The translations under genes were made by a program, and so were the position numbers. A DNA stretch of 64,000 nt, taken from Cytophagales bacterium WSM2-2. GTDB lineage: Bacteria > Bacteroidota > Bacteroidia > Cytophagales > Cyclobacteriaceae. The notes under the pieces are model-generated. The model searched no databases and had not been told where the DNA came from. It worked only from the letters and a program-made list of their open reading frames with translations. Each line of letters begins with the position of its first letter. Positions within the stretch are counted from its first letter, which is position 1. Of the stretch, positions 17,258 to 24,730 are shown piece after piece. The stretch is from NCBI GenBank assembly GCA_015472025.1, contig BNHL01000001.1, forward strand, positions 1,957,501 to 2,021,500. Reading direction: 5' to 3'.

Positions 17258-18373
17258 CTATATGGTTTTCATGACTTTTTTTAACATCTCGGCACAATAA
17301 ATTATTTGACTTTCCTTCAGCGCGAGCCCGCTTGGCAAGTAAAAACCTTTCCTGGATAAATATTCGCAAACCGGGAGATTTTGCGCTGTATCAAGTCCAT
17401 ATTTTTTTAGAACGGGCTGCTCATGGAGACCCCAAAAGAAAGGTCTGGTACCTACACCGAGTTCTGCGAGTTTTTTCATCACATCAGAGGCGTCCGGAAG
17501 GTTCTCATCCAAAGTAACACCAAAGACCCAATAGATATTATCAGCGTATTCCGTTTTTTGAAGAGGCAATCTTATTCCATCGATACCTTTAAGCAAACTT
17601 TGATAAGTCGAGCCGATCCATCTTTTTTTCACGATGAATTGTTCTATTCGTTCAAACTGGGCCAATCCAACGGCAGCTTGCAAATTTGTCATTCGAGCGT
17701 TATAGCCAAGTTCATAGTGGACGAATCTTCTTTCAGGAACGAAGCAAAGGTTTCTAAGCGAACGGCAGCGTTCAGCTAACTGTGCATCATCAGTTAAAAC
17801 CATACCCCCCTCGCCGGTAGTAATGTGCTTGTTTGGATAAAAACTGAGTGTAGAAATGTCTCCAAAGCTTCCACACTTTCGTCCGTTATAAGTTTGACCA
17901 TGCATCTCGGCAGAGTCTTCTATAATCAGAAGATTATGCTGTTTTGCAATCTCAAGCACGGGCGTCATATCTACCGGAAGGCCATAAATGTGTACGACCA
18001 TTATCGCCTTCGTTTTTGACGTAATTTTTGATTTGATCTGCCGGACATCCATGTTCCATGTCTCTGCATCTTGATCAATAAAAACAGGCACACATCCTTT
18101 TCTAATCAAACCAGAAATACATGAAATAATCGTGAATGAAGGAAGTATGATTTCATCACCACTTTTCAATTCGAGAGCATCAATTGCAATGTCGATGGCA
18201 ACAGTACCATTGCTTACGGCAATTGCAAATTTGCGATCAAAATAGTTGGCAAGTGTCTCTTCGAATCTCTTAATAAAAGGGCCCTCAGATGAAATCCAGC
18301 CAGTATCTATGCATTCGTTAAGATATTTTTTCTCATTTCCATCCAATAAGGGCTCATTCACCAGTACGTTCAT
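17258..18373 (-). CDS. DegT/DnrJ/EryC1 aminotransferase, perosamine synthase-like
   Basis: The ATG at 18373 starts the conserved region directly, which favours it over the in-frame start at 18442. This fold-type I PLP enzyme (371 residues) has IIEDSAEMHG with the pyridine-N Asp (D153) and SFYPNKHITTGEGG with the PLP lysine (K182). The combination 'HGQ.Y.G.KCGSFGDISTLSFYPNKHITTGEGGM' spread over residues 158-191 resembles GDP-perosamine synthases (RfbE/Per), which aminate GDP-4-keto-6-deoxymannose. Gmd, which makes that substrate, is encoded at 41874-42986. Other 4-keto sugars are possible. It overlaps the cupin gene by 20 bases. Confidence 0.88.
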   Translation of the reverse strand: MNVLVNEPLLDGNEKKYLNECIDTGWISSEGPFIKRFEETLANYFDRKFAIAVSNGTVAIDIAIDALELKSGDEIILPSFTIISCISGLIRKGCVPVFIDQDAETWNMDVRQIKSKITSKTKAIMVVHIYGLPVDMTPVLEIAKQHNLLIIEDSAEMHGQTYNGRKCGSFGDISTLSFYPNKHITTGEGGMVLTDDAQLAERCRSLRNLCFVPERRFVHYELGYNARMTNLQAAVGLAQFERIEQFIVKKRWIGSTYQSLLKGIDGIRLPLQKTEYADNIYWVFGVTLDENLPDASDVMKKLAELGVGTRPFFWGLHEQPVLKKYGLDTAQNLPVCEYLSRKGFYLPSGLALKESQIIYCAEMLKKVMKTI

Positions 18374-18785
18374 TCTGAATTTTTTTTGGTTTAAATCTTG
18401 TTTTGTCATGGTCACCTGCATATGGCCCTTGCTTGACCTCAATCATTTCTAATTCCTCTAAAACTTCAAAACCGTGGCCACCTGTCATCAGTAAAATAAC
18501 ATCTCCTTGCTCGAGAACACGACTCTCAAGATAGTCTTGATTATCGAGATAAAAATCGACTCGGACCTTACCACTTTTTATGAGCAATACTTCTTGGGTG
18601 TAATGGACCTCTCTTTTTACCGCATTGTGAACGTGGGGTTCAATTACTTTTCCTTTGGGATGATTCATATAAGCCAACTGCTGAGACCATTCTCCACTCG
18701 TGAAAAAAGTTATTCCAGGCTTCTTATATGAACTTCTTATAATTATTGCAAACAGACTGTTCAAGTGCTTTATCTCCTCGACCAT
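18354..18785 (-). CDS. small cupin-fold protein of the polysaccharide operon
   Basis: First gene of the minus-strand operon. The 143-residue protein shows a cupin-like pattern: EPHVHNAVKREVHYTQEVLLIKSG in several beta strands, then RVLEQGDVILLMTGGHGFEVLE, with His residues near 52, 54 and 109 as candidate metal ligands. It resembles single-cupin proteins of sugar-nucleotide gene clusters. It is too short and too divergent from RmlC to call an epimerase. It may be an isomerase or a binding protein. Promoter at 18831-18861 fits the consensus exactly. Confidence 0.72.
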   Translation of the reverse strand: MVEEIKHLNSLFAIIIRSSYKKPGITFFTSGEWSQQLAYMNHPKGKVIEPHVHNAVKREVHYTQEVLLIKSGKVRVDFYLDNQDYLESRVLEQGDVILLMTGGHGFEVLEELEMIEVKQGPYAGDHDKTRFKPKKIQNERTGE

Positions 18786-18830
18786 GATTTTTTTGAGTTT
18801 TTATCTAGAGGGTATTTGATTACAAGGGCA

Positions 18831-18861
18831 CAAAATTATAGTTTTAAAAGTTTATCCCAAA
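18831..18861 (-). promoter_or_regulatory. consensus promoter of the cupin-perosamine synthase operon
   Basis: On the minus strand TTTG (18858-18861), a 19-base spacer, then TAATTTTG (18831-18838): an exact match to the Bacteroidota housekeeping promoter pattern. The leader to the ATG at 18785 is about 40 bases. It is the best promoter match in the window. Confidence 0.7.
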
Positions 18862-18884
18862 CTTGGCCTAATCTCCTAACCTCT

Positions 18885-20378
18885 ATGATCAGTGGTCTAA
18901 CCCAACCTCGCGACCAATCATTCCCTCAAGCGGTATCGATTCCTTTGATTGCCTTCAATACGTTATTCCTAAGCTATTTTTTGGTCATCGGTTTCTATAA
19001 TCGACTTTCACTGGATGACTATGCATACCTAGGTCATATGAATCAAGAAGGATTCCTAAGTCCATTTAAAGTTTGGTATTTGGAGTGGCAGGGGAGATTT
19101 GGGCCGCAATTCCTAATTAATATCATCTTTTTGATATACAAAGTCATCCCCAATTTGATATTTTATCCGATCATCTTGAGCATTCTTTTTATCTATTCTA
19201 TTTACCATATCATTCAATTCTTTTGGCCTATGCCAAAACTGGTATTGATCAATCTAAGTGTCTTTCTCTTCAGTGCATTGTTTTTAACTATTCTCGAGAT
19301 TAATACTTTTTACTGGATAAATGCCTCAACGATGTATGTTGGAGGTTTAGCTTTTGCTTTTGTGGGGATGACTTTCATTCTGAAAGCGCCTGATCGTGTA
19401 CTGCATTATTTTATCATCATGATCTGTTTTCTGTATGCTGGTAGCTCGTCAGAACATGTGGGATCTATGATCGTATTTATTCTATTTATCGCTTGCCTAT
19501 TCCTTTTTTATAAGGAGAAATTTAATTGGAAGAAATTCCTCCGGCACACGATGAATAAGAAAATTTTTACCGCGTTTATTTTTTGTTCTATTGCATTCAT
19601 AGTAATGATAACAGCACCAGGTACATGGAAAAGAATGGATGGAATAACTCACCCCAGTTTTTTTCATCTGATAAAGATCACTTCTTATAGCACAGTGGTT
19701 GTCTTAGCACATGCCTTTTATAAGGCACCATACATTTTATTCTATTTTCCGGTGTTCGTTTTATTTGGATACTATGCCCCCGAAAAGTTTCAACCTAATA
19801 TAGGTATCGGTAAACTTATTCTGATTTTGGCCATTGGCTCTTTGATTCTGATAGCAGTCAGTAACATCCCCCTTGCGTACGCTTATGGAGCTGTCGGTCC
19901 ATTGAGGGCTTATATCTATGTTAGTTTTTGGGAGGTAATCAGTATTTTTTTTCTTGGTTTATGTGTTGGGATGAGATTTCGTAAGTCATTTCGGTCACTG
20001 CGTTACCTTGCAATAATTTCGCTGTTGGTTCTCTCCTCAATGCTGGCCTACACATTTTACGAGGAGGCTCCTCTCGTGAAGAAGTACTTTGAAACTGATA
20101 ACGCGAGAATTGCGCTGCTTATGGCGTATAAAGAGCAGGGCCGAAAAGAGCCCGTCTTTTTAGATCCGTTATTTAACCCGGAGTACAATTCTATCCCGGA
20201 TATGTTTCGATCCTTAACACACACCGATATTTTCCCTTCATTAATTCCTGACATGCCAGTTTGCATTGGTGAAATAAAAGATCATGCTGATTGGAGGAAC
20301 GGTCATCTTAAGTTTGGACTTGGACTTCAGTTTGACATCTTCCTTTTAGTTGAGCCGTCAGTTAGAAAATCAAAATAA
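18885..20378 (+). CDS. polytopic membrane protein, DUF6056-like
   Basis: The frame extends to 18765, overlapping the divergent cupin gene and its promoter, so the ATG at 18885 is preferred (497 residues). It has about 10-11 hydrophobic helices. The first extracytoplasmic loop contains RLSLDDYAYLGHM... WQGRFGPQF, an acidic pair followed by an aromatic/Arg motif like that of DUF6056 and GT-C-type glycosyltransferases, where such a loop Asp is catalytic. It would use a lipid-linked sugar at the outer face of the inner membrane, as inferred from the fold. It is transcribed apart from its minus-strand neighbours. Confidence 0.75.
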   Translation: MISGLTQPRDQSFPQAVSIPLIAFNTLFLSYFLVIGFYNRLSLDDYAYLGHMNQEGFLSPFKVWYLEWQGRFGPQFLINIIFLIYKVIPNLIFYPIILSILFIYSIYHIIQFFWPMPKLVLINLSVFLFSALFLTILEINTFYWINASTMYVGGLAFAFVGMTFILKAPDRVLHYFIIMICFLYAGSSSEHVGSMIVFILFIACLFLFYKEKFNWKKFLRHTMNKKIFTAFIFCSIAFIVMITAPGTWKRMDGITHPSFFHLIKITSYSTVVVLAHAFYKAPYILFYFPVFVLFGYYAPEKFQPNIGIGKLILILAIGSLILIAVSNIPLAYAYGAVGPLRAYIYVSFWEVISIFFLGLCVGMRFRKSFRSLRYLAIISLLVLSSMLAYTFYEEAPLVKKYFETDNARIALLMAYKEQGRKEPVFLDPLFNPEYNSIPDMFRSLTHTDIFPSLIPDMPVCIGEIKDHADWRNGHLKFGLGLQFDIFLLVEPSVRKSK

Positions 20379-20446
20379 GTAACTGATGCAGAAGGTCAAA
20401 TAATTTTTTGTTTATCTTCGCGGTCTCATTTTTTGAAAAAAAGCGC

Positions 20447-20650
20447 ATGGAGTTTAAAATTTCAATTGTCGTACCACTTTTCAATGAAGAGAAAATTTTT
20501 CCTTTGCTGGTGAGCAGACTCAATAGCCTTATTGAAAGTTGTTCAATTGCACTGGAGGTTGTTTTAGTGGATGACGGTAGCAAAGACAGCACCGCCATTC
20601 TTATGAGAGATCAAGCGGTAAAGGACAAACGATTTCAATCCATTCTATAG
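20447..20650 (+). pseudogene. truncated family 2 glycosyltransferase (N-terminal fragment)
   Basis: From the ATG at 20447 the frame reads as the first 67 residues of a dolichyl-phosphate-mannose-synthase-like GT2: ISIVVPLFNEEKIFPLL, then EVVLVDDGSKDST, and ends at TAG just where the family's LSRNFGHQ motif should come. A shifted frame after the stop reads ALSLGH, consistent with a decayed version of that motif. The remainder (about 240 residues) is absent and the convergent gene begins 17 bases later. An intact homologue type exists at 34930-35874. Confidence 0.8.
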
Positions 20651-20666
20651 CACTCTCGCTAGGCCA

Positions 20667-21878
20667 TTAAAGATGATCTTTTATGATTTGATCAACCTTA
20701 GTTGCTCGGTTCATAGTAGTGTGGTCTTTCAACGTACGCTGCTGCCCTGCCCTGGCTATTTTTAAGCGCTCAGAAGGATTTTTCATCAGCCACTGTATTT
20801 TGTCAATACACTCGGGTATCGATTTATAAGTGATCACTTCTCTTTCAATATCAAATAATTCTGACAGGTTTTCCTTCCAGTCAGTAATAAGGCACGAACC
20901 GACCCCGGTTGCTTCGAATAACCGCAAATTCCCCGCACAATTCTTGGCTATTTCGCCATGAATGTTAAAACAAATGTTTGCTTTTGAAACTTTTCTGAAC
21001 TGCTTTAGCCCGAAAACCGGCGGAGAAATACTTGATTTCAACTTTCGTGAATAGAAATTAATGGGAGTATCACCATATTGCTCGTAACGTTTCAATATCG
21101 GAATATCCTTGATCAGACTCCCCCCACCCAGACCCTTTACCATATTAATGAGGTAATACGCGCTTTTCTTCGTCAATAGTTTGGCGGTCGGATCTATGCT
21201 TCCACATATTTCTACAGATAGGCCCGATTTTAGAAACTCCTCGAGGTATTCAATTCTTGTTTTATGAAACCCGCCTCCTGTGTAAAGAGATCCTATAAAT
21301 AGTAACTCCGATGAAGCATGCTCATCTCGGCTTTTGATTTTATCAAGAATTTCAGGATCAAAGCTGTGATAAATCAAATATGATTTAATGCCCAGGTCTT
21401 TAAACTCCCTATCAAGACATGGGGTGCAGGTTGTTAAAAAATCGAAGAGCTTTAAGGTTCTTAGGTCATTTGAGCTGTAGGGAGAGCAGACCAAACCAGT
21501 GATTGCTTTTACGGACTTTATGTTCTCTCTGACACTAGAAATCCATTGACGGTCAACAAAGGCCGGGTTATCAATCCAGACAACATCAGGTTTTATGGAT
21601 TTTAGTTGTTCGAAGATCAATTCCTTCCCTGACTTTACGCAATTATTTTCTGCCTTCCATCGATCTTGAAGCCACGGTGCATTATTAAATAGGACGATGG
21701 AATTAACGCCAATTTTATTTAACGCCCTTGAAATAGAAGAATCTGAATCGAAAGAATCTGAAATTAAATGTTCATACTGTTCCTTATAGGACTTTTGCTG
21801 GAAGTAAGGAAAAGTTAATTGGTATTGGGCCAAGTATCCGCTGTAAAGATTGGTGATCCTTACTATAGTATAGCTCAT
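20667..21878 (-). CDS. CgeB-like glycosyltransferase
   Basis: The ATG at 21878 gives 403 residues; an in-frame start at 21941 is possible. The protein has a GT-B fold in which the C-terminal half matches the glycosyltransferase group of spore-maturation protein CgeB: FNIHGEIAKNCAGNLRLFEA, TGVGSCLITDWKENL and a terminal helix with EVITYKSIPECIDKI. The N-terminal half has PDVVWIDNPAFVDR. It likely adds a sugar to the lipid-linked repeat unit. It stands alone on the minus strand, flanked by the GT2 fragment and by the ACP pseudogene. Confidence 0.82.
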   Translation of the reverse strand: MSYTIVRITNLYSGYLAQYQLTFPYFQQKSYKEQYEHLISDSFDSDSSISRALNKIGVNSIVLFNNAPWLQDRWKAENNCVKSGKELIFEQLKSIKPDVVWIDNPAFVDRQWISSVRENIKSVKAITGLVCSPYSSNDLRTLKLFDFLTTCTPCLDREFKDLGIKSYLIYHSFDPEILDKIKSRDEHASSELLFIGSLYTGGGFHKTRIEYLEEFLKSGLSVEICGSIDPTAKLLTKKSAYYLINMVKGLGGGSLIKDIPILKRYEQYGDTPINFYSRKLKSSISPPVFGLKQFRKVSKANICFNIHGEIAKNCAGNLRLFEATGVGSCLITDWKENLSELFDIEREVITYKSIPECIDKIQWLMKNPSERLKIARAGQQRTLKDHTTMNRATKVDQIIKDHL

Positions 21879-21951
21879 TCTGGATTCATTTAAAATTTTT
21901 TCACGTCTTGGCTCAAAAATTGTTTCAAAATCATGCCTCACCTCGCAAGTA

Positions 21952-22099
21952 CCAAATTGAAAGGTTACTGCGTTTTGGTGTTGACTAGAAAACTTAACTT
22001 ACATTAAAGTTGTGGTCTTTCAAGTTGTAAAAATATGGATTTACCAGAATTTGTAACTGTTTAGCAGCTCAGTTTGAACAAATCGAGTCGTCTTTTTTA
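21952..22099 (+). repeat. degenerate duplicate of the ACP promoter and gene start, copy 1
   Basis: This 148-base block aligns with 23358-23507 at roughly three-quarters identity by eye, with one-base gaps, covering the ACP upstream region, the -7 box (here decayed to TTAAAGTTG) and the first ~20 codons. The rest of the gap up to 22265 shows only the promoter box listed below. Confidence 0.75.
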
Positions 22100-22105
22100 A
22101 CCTGA
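22035..22105 (+). pseudogene. acyl carrier protein pseudogene fragment
   Basis: From the ATG at 22035 the frame reads MDLPEFVTV and stops at TAG. A one-base deletion relative to the intact ACP gene accounts for this. After the shift the next frame reads QFEQIESSFLT, matching QFEQTDPSLVI of the ACP at 23442, then stops at TGA (22103-22105). The phosphopantetheine-serine region is missing, so it cannot work as a carrier. Confidence 0.75.
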
Positions 22106-22204
22106 AAAAGTCAGTCCTCCCCAAAGTACTAAGCAGAAATGATAAAATTTTGTCTTTCAAAAAAATGCATAGATCACAGACTGAATGTTTGTTCACTCGG
22201 GCAC

Positions 22205-22212
22205 TATATTTG
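22205..22212 (+). promoter_or_regulatory. -7 promoter box (TATATTTG) for the AAC(3)-like gene
   Basis: A perfect TAnnTTTG match lies 53 bases before the ATG at 22266. The only TTTG upstream (22188) is spaced 13 bases away, shorter than usual. Confidence 0.45.
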
Positions 22213-22265
22213 ACAAAACAGTTTCTGTAAAAGATATCGGTCACAAAGAATTAAGTATTTAACAA

Positions 22266-23147
22266 ATGGAGCAGGAAATCTATGCGGCATTAAAGAAATC
22301 ACTCTTCGATCTGGGTATAGAAAGAGGTGATATCGTTTTACTAAAAGGCGATCTGTCAGAGATTGGAATGATAAATAAAGACCCGAAAAGCTCCCTGGCT
22401 TTGGTTTTTGAGGTATTGTGGGATGTATTAGGTGGGGAAGCGCAGGGCACGATAATTACTTCTAGCTTTACTGATACTTTTTTTAGATGGAAACTGACCA
22501 ATTTTGTATTTGATGAGAAAACCCCTAGCAAAGCTGGGGGCGCATTTACGAAATATTTCCTTAGTCACCCCAACGTAGTCAGGAGCAAATATCCCACCAA
22601 TTCATTTGTTGCGATCGGTAGACATGCACAGGATTTAATAAAGGATCACAACGAAAATTCAAGACCATATGATCCTGTAGGGAAGGTTATCGAATTTAAT
22701 GGAAAGGCATTATGTCTTGGTGCTGTAGCCCAACCCCCGGATTTCATGACGGGCCATTATGCTCAGCAACAGGCAGGCTACACGACCACATCAGTCTTGA
22801 GTTTTTTGACAGCCGTTCGGTATAAAAAAGGAAACGAGATCAAAGTGTTTAAAGTCAGGGAAGTTGGAGGTTGTTCGAGGGGTCATTATAAGGTATATGC
22901 CCGCTACGTGACTTCAAAAAAACTTAAGACAGCTTTTTTTGGCTCAGCATATTCCATTTCAATGCCCGCCAAAGATGCTTTCGAAATATCTTACCAGATG
23001 CAAAAAGCAAATCCAAGAAGCTTCCTTTGCGATGATCCTAATTGTTTCAGTTGTCGGGGATCATGGTTCTGGAACTTGCAGGATTGGCCGCTTTATTATC
23101 TCAGGAATGGATTTAAGCTTGTAAAAAAAATAGTGATTGGCCGATAA
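22266..23147 (+). CDS. AAC(3)-family N-acyltransferase
   Basis: The 293-residue protein matches the aminoglycoside 3-N-acetyltransferase fold (Antibiotic_NAT): an N-terminal GDIVLLKGDLSEIG, a central IITSSFTDTF, GGAFTKYFLSHPNVVRSKYPTNSFVAIG, and YDPVGKVIEFNGKALCLG. The C-terminal quarter with two CxxC-like groups (DDPNCFSCRGSW) is unusual for resistance enzymes and may bind metal. In polysaccharide loci, members of this family acylate amino sugars, so a cell-surface sugar-modifying role is more likely than antibiotic resistance. It directly precedes the ACP cassette and could be its transferase. Confidence 0.85.
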   Translation: MEQEIYAALKKSLFDLGIERGDIVLLKGDLSEIGMINKDPKSSLALVFEVLWDVLGGEAQGTIITSSFTDTFFRWKLTNFVFDEKTPSKAGGAFTKYFLSHPNVVRSKYPTNSFVAIGRHAQDLIKDHNENSRPYDPVGKVIEFNGKALCLGAVAQPPDFMTGHYAQQQAGYTTTSVLSFLTAVRYKKGNEIKVFKVREVGGCSRGHYKVYARYVTSKKLKTAFFGSAYSISMPAKDAFEISYQMQKANPRSFLCDDPNCFSCRGSWFWNLQDWPLYYLRNGFKLVKKIVIGR

Positions 23148-23174
23148 GATGAAATGTCAATTGGAATAAGATTT

Positions 23175-23357
23175 TCATAATTCTGCAATTGAATTTTGTT
23201 GTGATTTGAAAAGGTCAACCCACTCAATTGGTTGAGAAAAACCAATCTCTATCTGGTAGTTGGGGCTCCACGATTCACTTACAATTTCAATAGAAGCCAG
23301 GCCTGCGTTCTGAACCTGGTATAGGGATGAGAGCAACAGATTAACAAAGATAGCACA
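23175..23357 (-). pseudogene. 3' remnant of an unidentified minus-strand gene
   Basis: Read on the minus strand from 23357 to the TGA at 23175-23177, 60 codons have strongly coding-like content (LLLSSLYQVQNAGLASIEIV, then ESWSPNYQIEIGFSQPIEW, VDLFKSQQNSIAEL). There is no start codon context, and the frame reaches the edge of the duplicated ACP block at 23358. I do not recognise the family. It appears to be what is left of a gene cut by a rearrangement. Confidence 0.55.
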
Positions 23358-23507
23358 CCAGATTGAACGGTGATTGCGTTTTCGGTGTCGCCCAGAAAAT
23401 TGAATTTTTACTTTAAATTTGCGGTTCTTATACCAAAAACTATGGAATTATCAGAATTTGTGAGTGCATTTTCAAGCCAGTTCGAACAAACCGACCCCTC
23501 TTTAGTA
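23358..23507 (+). repeat. ACP promoter and gene start, copy 2 (intact)
   Basis: Intact partner of the degenerate copy at 21952-22099. It contains the ACP -7 box and first codons. Confidence 0.75.
23414..23421 (+). promoter_or_regulatory. -7 promoter box (TAAATTTG) of the acyl cassette
   Basis: A perfect TAnnTTTG lies 20 bases before the ACP ATG at 23442. All following genes to 29028 are on the same strand with gaps of at most 36 bases, so this promoter probably drives the whole cassette. Confidence 0.55.
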
Positions 23508-23675
23508 ATAGGATCAACTGATTATAAAAATTTGGATGAATGGGATTCTCTGATTGCATTATCAGTCATTGCATTGGCTGACGAGCAATACGGGGTAACA
23601 TTAACTGGTGATGATATTCGAAATGCAGTAACCGTCTCAGATTTATTTGAAAGAATAAAAGCATTAAAAAAGTAA
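23442..23675 (+). CDS. acyl carrier protein, dedicated to the polysaccharide locus
   Basis: The ATG at 23442 starts the ACP fold; the frame to 23370 is spurious. The 77-residue protein has the four-helix ACP pattern with the 4'-phosphopantetheine attachment in LDEWDSLIAL (Ser36) and helix III in VTLTGDDIRNAVTV. It is not the fatty-acid-synthase AcpP, which has the DSLDTVEL-type motif: the site here resembles ACPs of secondary pathways. It overlaps the KAS III gene by one base. By inference it carries the acyl intermediate for the enzymes encoded downstream. Confidence 0.88.
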   Translation: MELSEFVSAFSSQFEQTDPSLVIGSTDYKNLDEWDSLIALSVIALADEQYGVTLTGDDIRNAVTVSDLFERIKALKK

Positions 23676-24730
23676 TGGCTTTTTTAACTATTCCCAACAT
23701 CAGAATTGAAGGAATTGTTTCTTGCGTACCCAGGTCGAGGCAATTGGTAAGGGACTGCAATTGTCTTACCTCCGAAGAGGCCGACAAACTTATCGCCACG
23801 ACTGGAATAGTAGAAAGAAGAATAGCTGATTCGTCAATTTGCACCAGTGACTTGTGCTTTGAATCCGCAAAGAAATTAATCGATCAATTAGGATGGCAAA
23901 AAGAAGAAGTTGACGCTCTGATTTTTGTTACTCAAACGCCTGATTATGTATTGCCAGCTACCTCACCGATTCTGCAAGACCGTTTGGGTCTTGCTGATAG
24001 CTGCTTTACGCTTGACATTTCTCTCGGTTGCTCGGGATATGTGTACGGATTTGTCACGTTGGCAAATTTGATGGCCAATGGTCAGATCAAAAAAGGATTG
24101 TTACTTGTGGGCGATACCATTAGCAAAGTGTGTTCGCCGGAAGATAAAAGCACTTTTCCGCTCTTTGGAGATGCAGGTACCGCGACTGCCCTGATATTCG
24201 ATAAAACTGCAGAGCCCATTTATGCAAATATGCGCTCAAATGGACGAGGGTACAAAAGTATCATTATCAATGATGGTGGTTACAGAAGTCCATTCTCATC
24301 GAACTCTTTAAATTCAACTGTAATTAGCCCGGGTATTAAGCGAAGATCAGATCAATTAATACTAGAGGGAATGGATGTATTCTCCTTTGGAATTACTAAG
24401 GCTCCAGAAGTGATCAGGCAACTCTTAGCAAATTTCGAAATATTCGAGAATGATATCGATTATTTTGTATTTCATCAAGCTAACCTGATGATGAATGAAA
24501 AAATAAGAAAGAAATTAGGAATTCCTCCTGAAAAGGTCCCGTATTCTCTTGGCAAATACGGCAATACAAGTTGTGCTACAATTCCACATACAATGGCGAC
24601 CGAGTTGCAAAAAAATATGACCGAAAAATCCTCTAAAATAGTTTTATGCGGATTTGGCGTAGGGCTGTCATGGGGTGCAGTTTACATTAAAACAGATCCA
24701 TTAAAATACCTCGGAAGCATTGAGCTATGA
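23675..24730 (+). CDS. beta-ketoacyl-ACP synthase III-like enzyme, first copy
   Basis: This 351-residue thiolase-fold enzyme has the complete KAS III triad: C119 in LGCSGYVYGF, H267 in VFHQANLMMN and N297 in GKYGNTSCATIP. KAS III enzymes condense an acyl-CoA with malonyl-ACP and release CO2. Members found in O-antigen loci use non-standard acyl donors. It is translationally coupled to the ACP gene (one-base overlap) and to the SDR gene (four-base overlap). It differs clearly from the second copy at 26558. Confidence 0.92.
   Translation: MAFLTIPNIRIEGIVSCVPRSRQLVRDCNCLTSEEADKLIATTGIVERRIADSSICTSDLCFESAKKLIDQLGWQKEEVDALIFVTQTPDYVLPATSPILQDRLGLADSCFTLDISLGCSGYVYGFVTLANLMANGQIKKGLLLVGDTISKVCSPEDKSTFPLFGDAGTATALIFDKTAEPIYANMRSNGRGYKSIIINDGGYRSPFSSNSLNSTVISPGIKRRSDQLILEGMDVFSFGITKAPEVIRQLLANFEIFENDIDYFVFHQANLMMNEKIRKKLGIPPEKVPYSLGKYGNTSCATIPHTMATELQKNMTEKSSKIVLCGFGVGLSWGAVYIKTDPLKYLGSIEL

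Noticed and set aside
18765-18884. N-terminal extension of the DUF6056-like protein
   Set aside because: It overlaps the divergent cupin gene and its exact promoter match, and the sequence does not look like a membrane protein N-terminus. The ATG at 18885 was chosen.
22041-22244. 67-residue minus-strand ORF between the CgeB-like and AAC(3)-like genes
   Set aside because: The plus strand here carries the ACP pseudogene and a perfect -7 box. The minus product has no family resemblance.
22266-23147. Aminoglycoside resistance gene
   Set aside because: The fold is AAC(3)-like, but the position in a polysaccharide locus and the unusual Cys-rich C-terminus favour sugar acylation. Resistance was not claimed.
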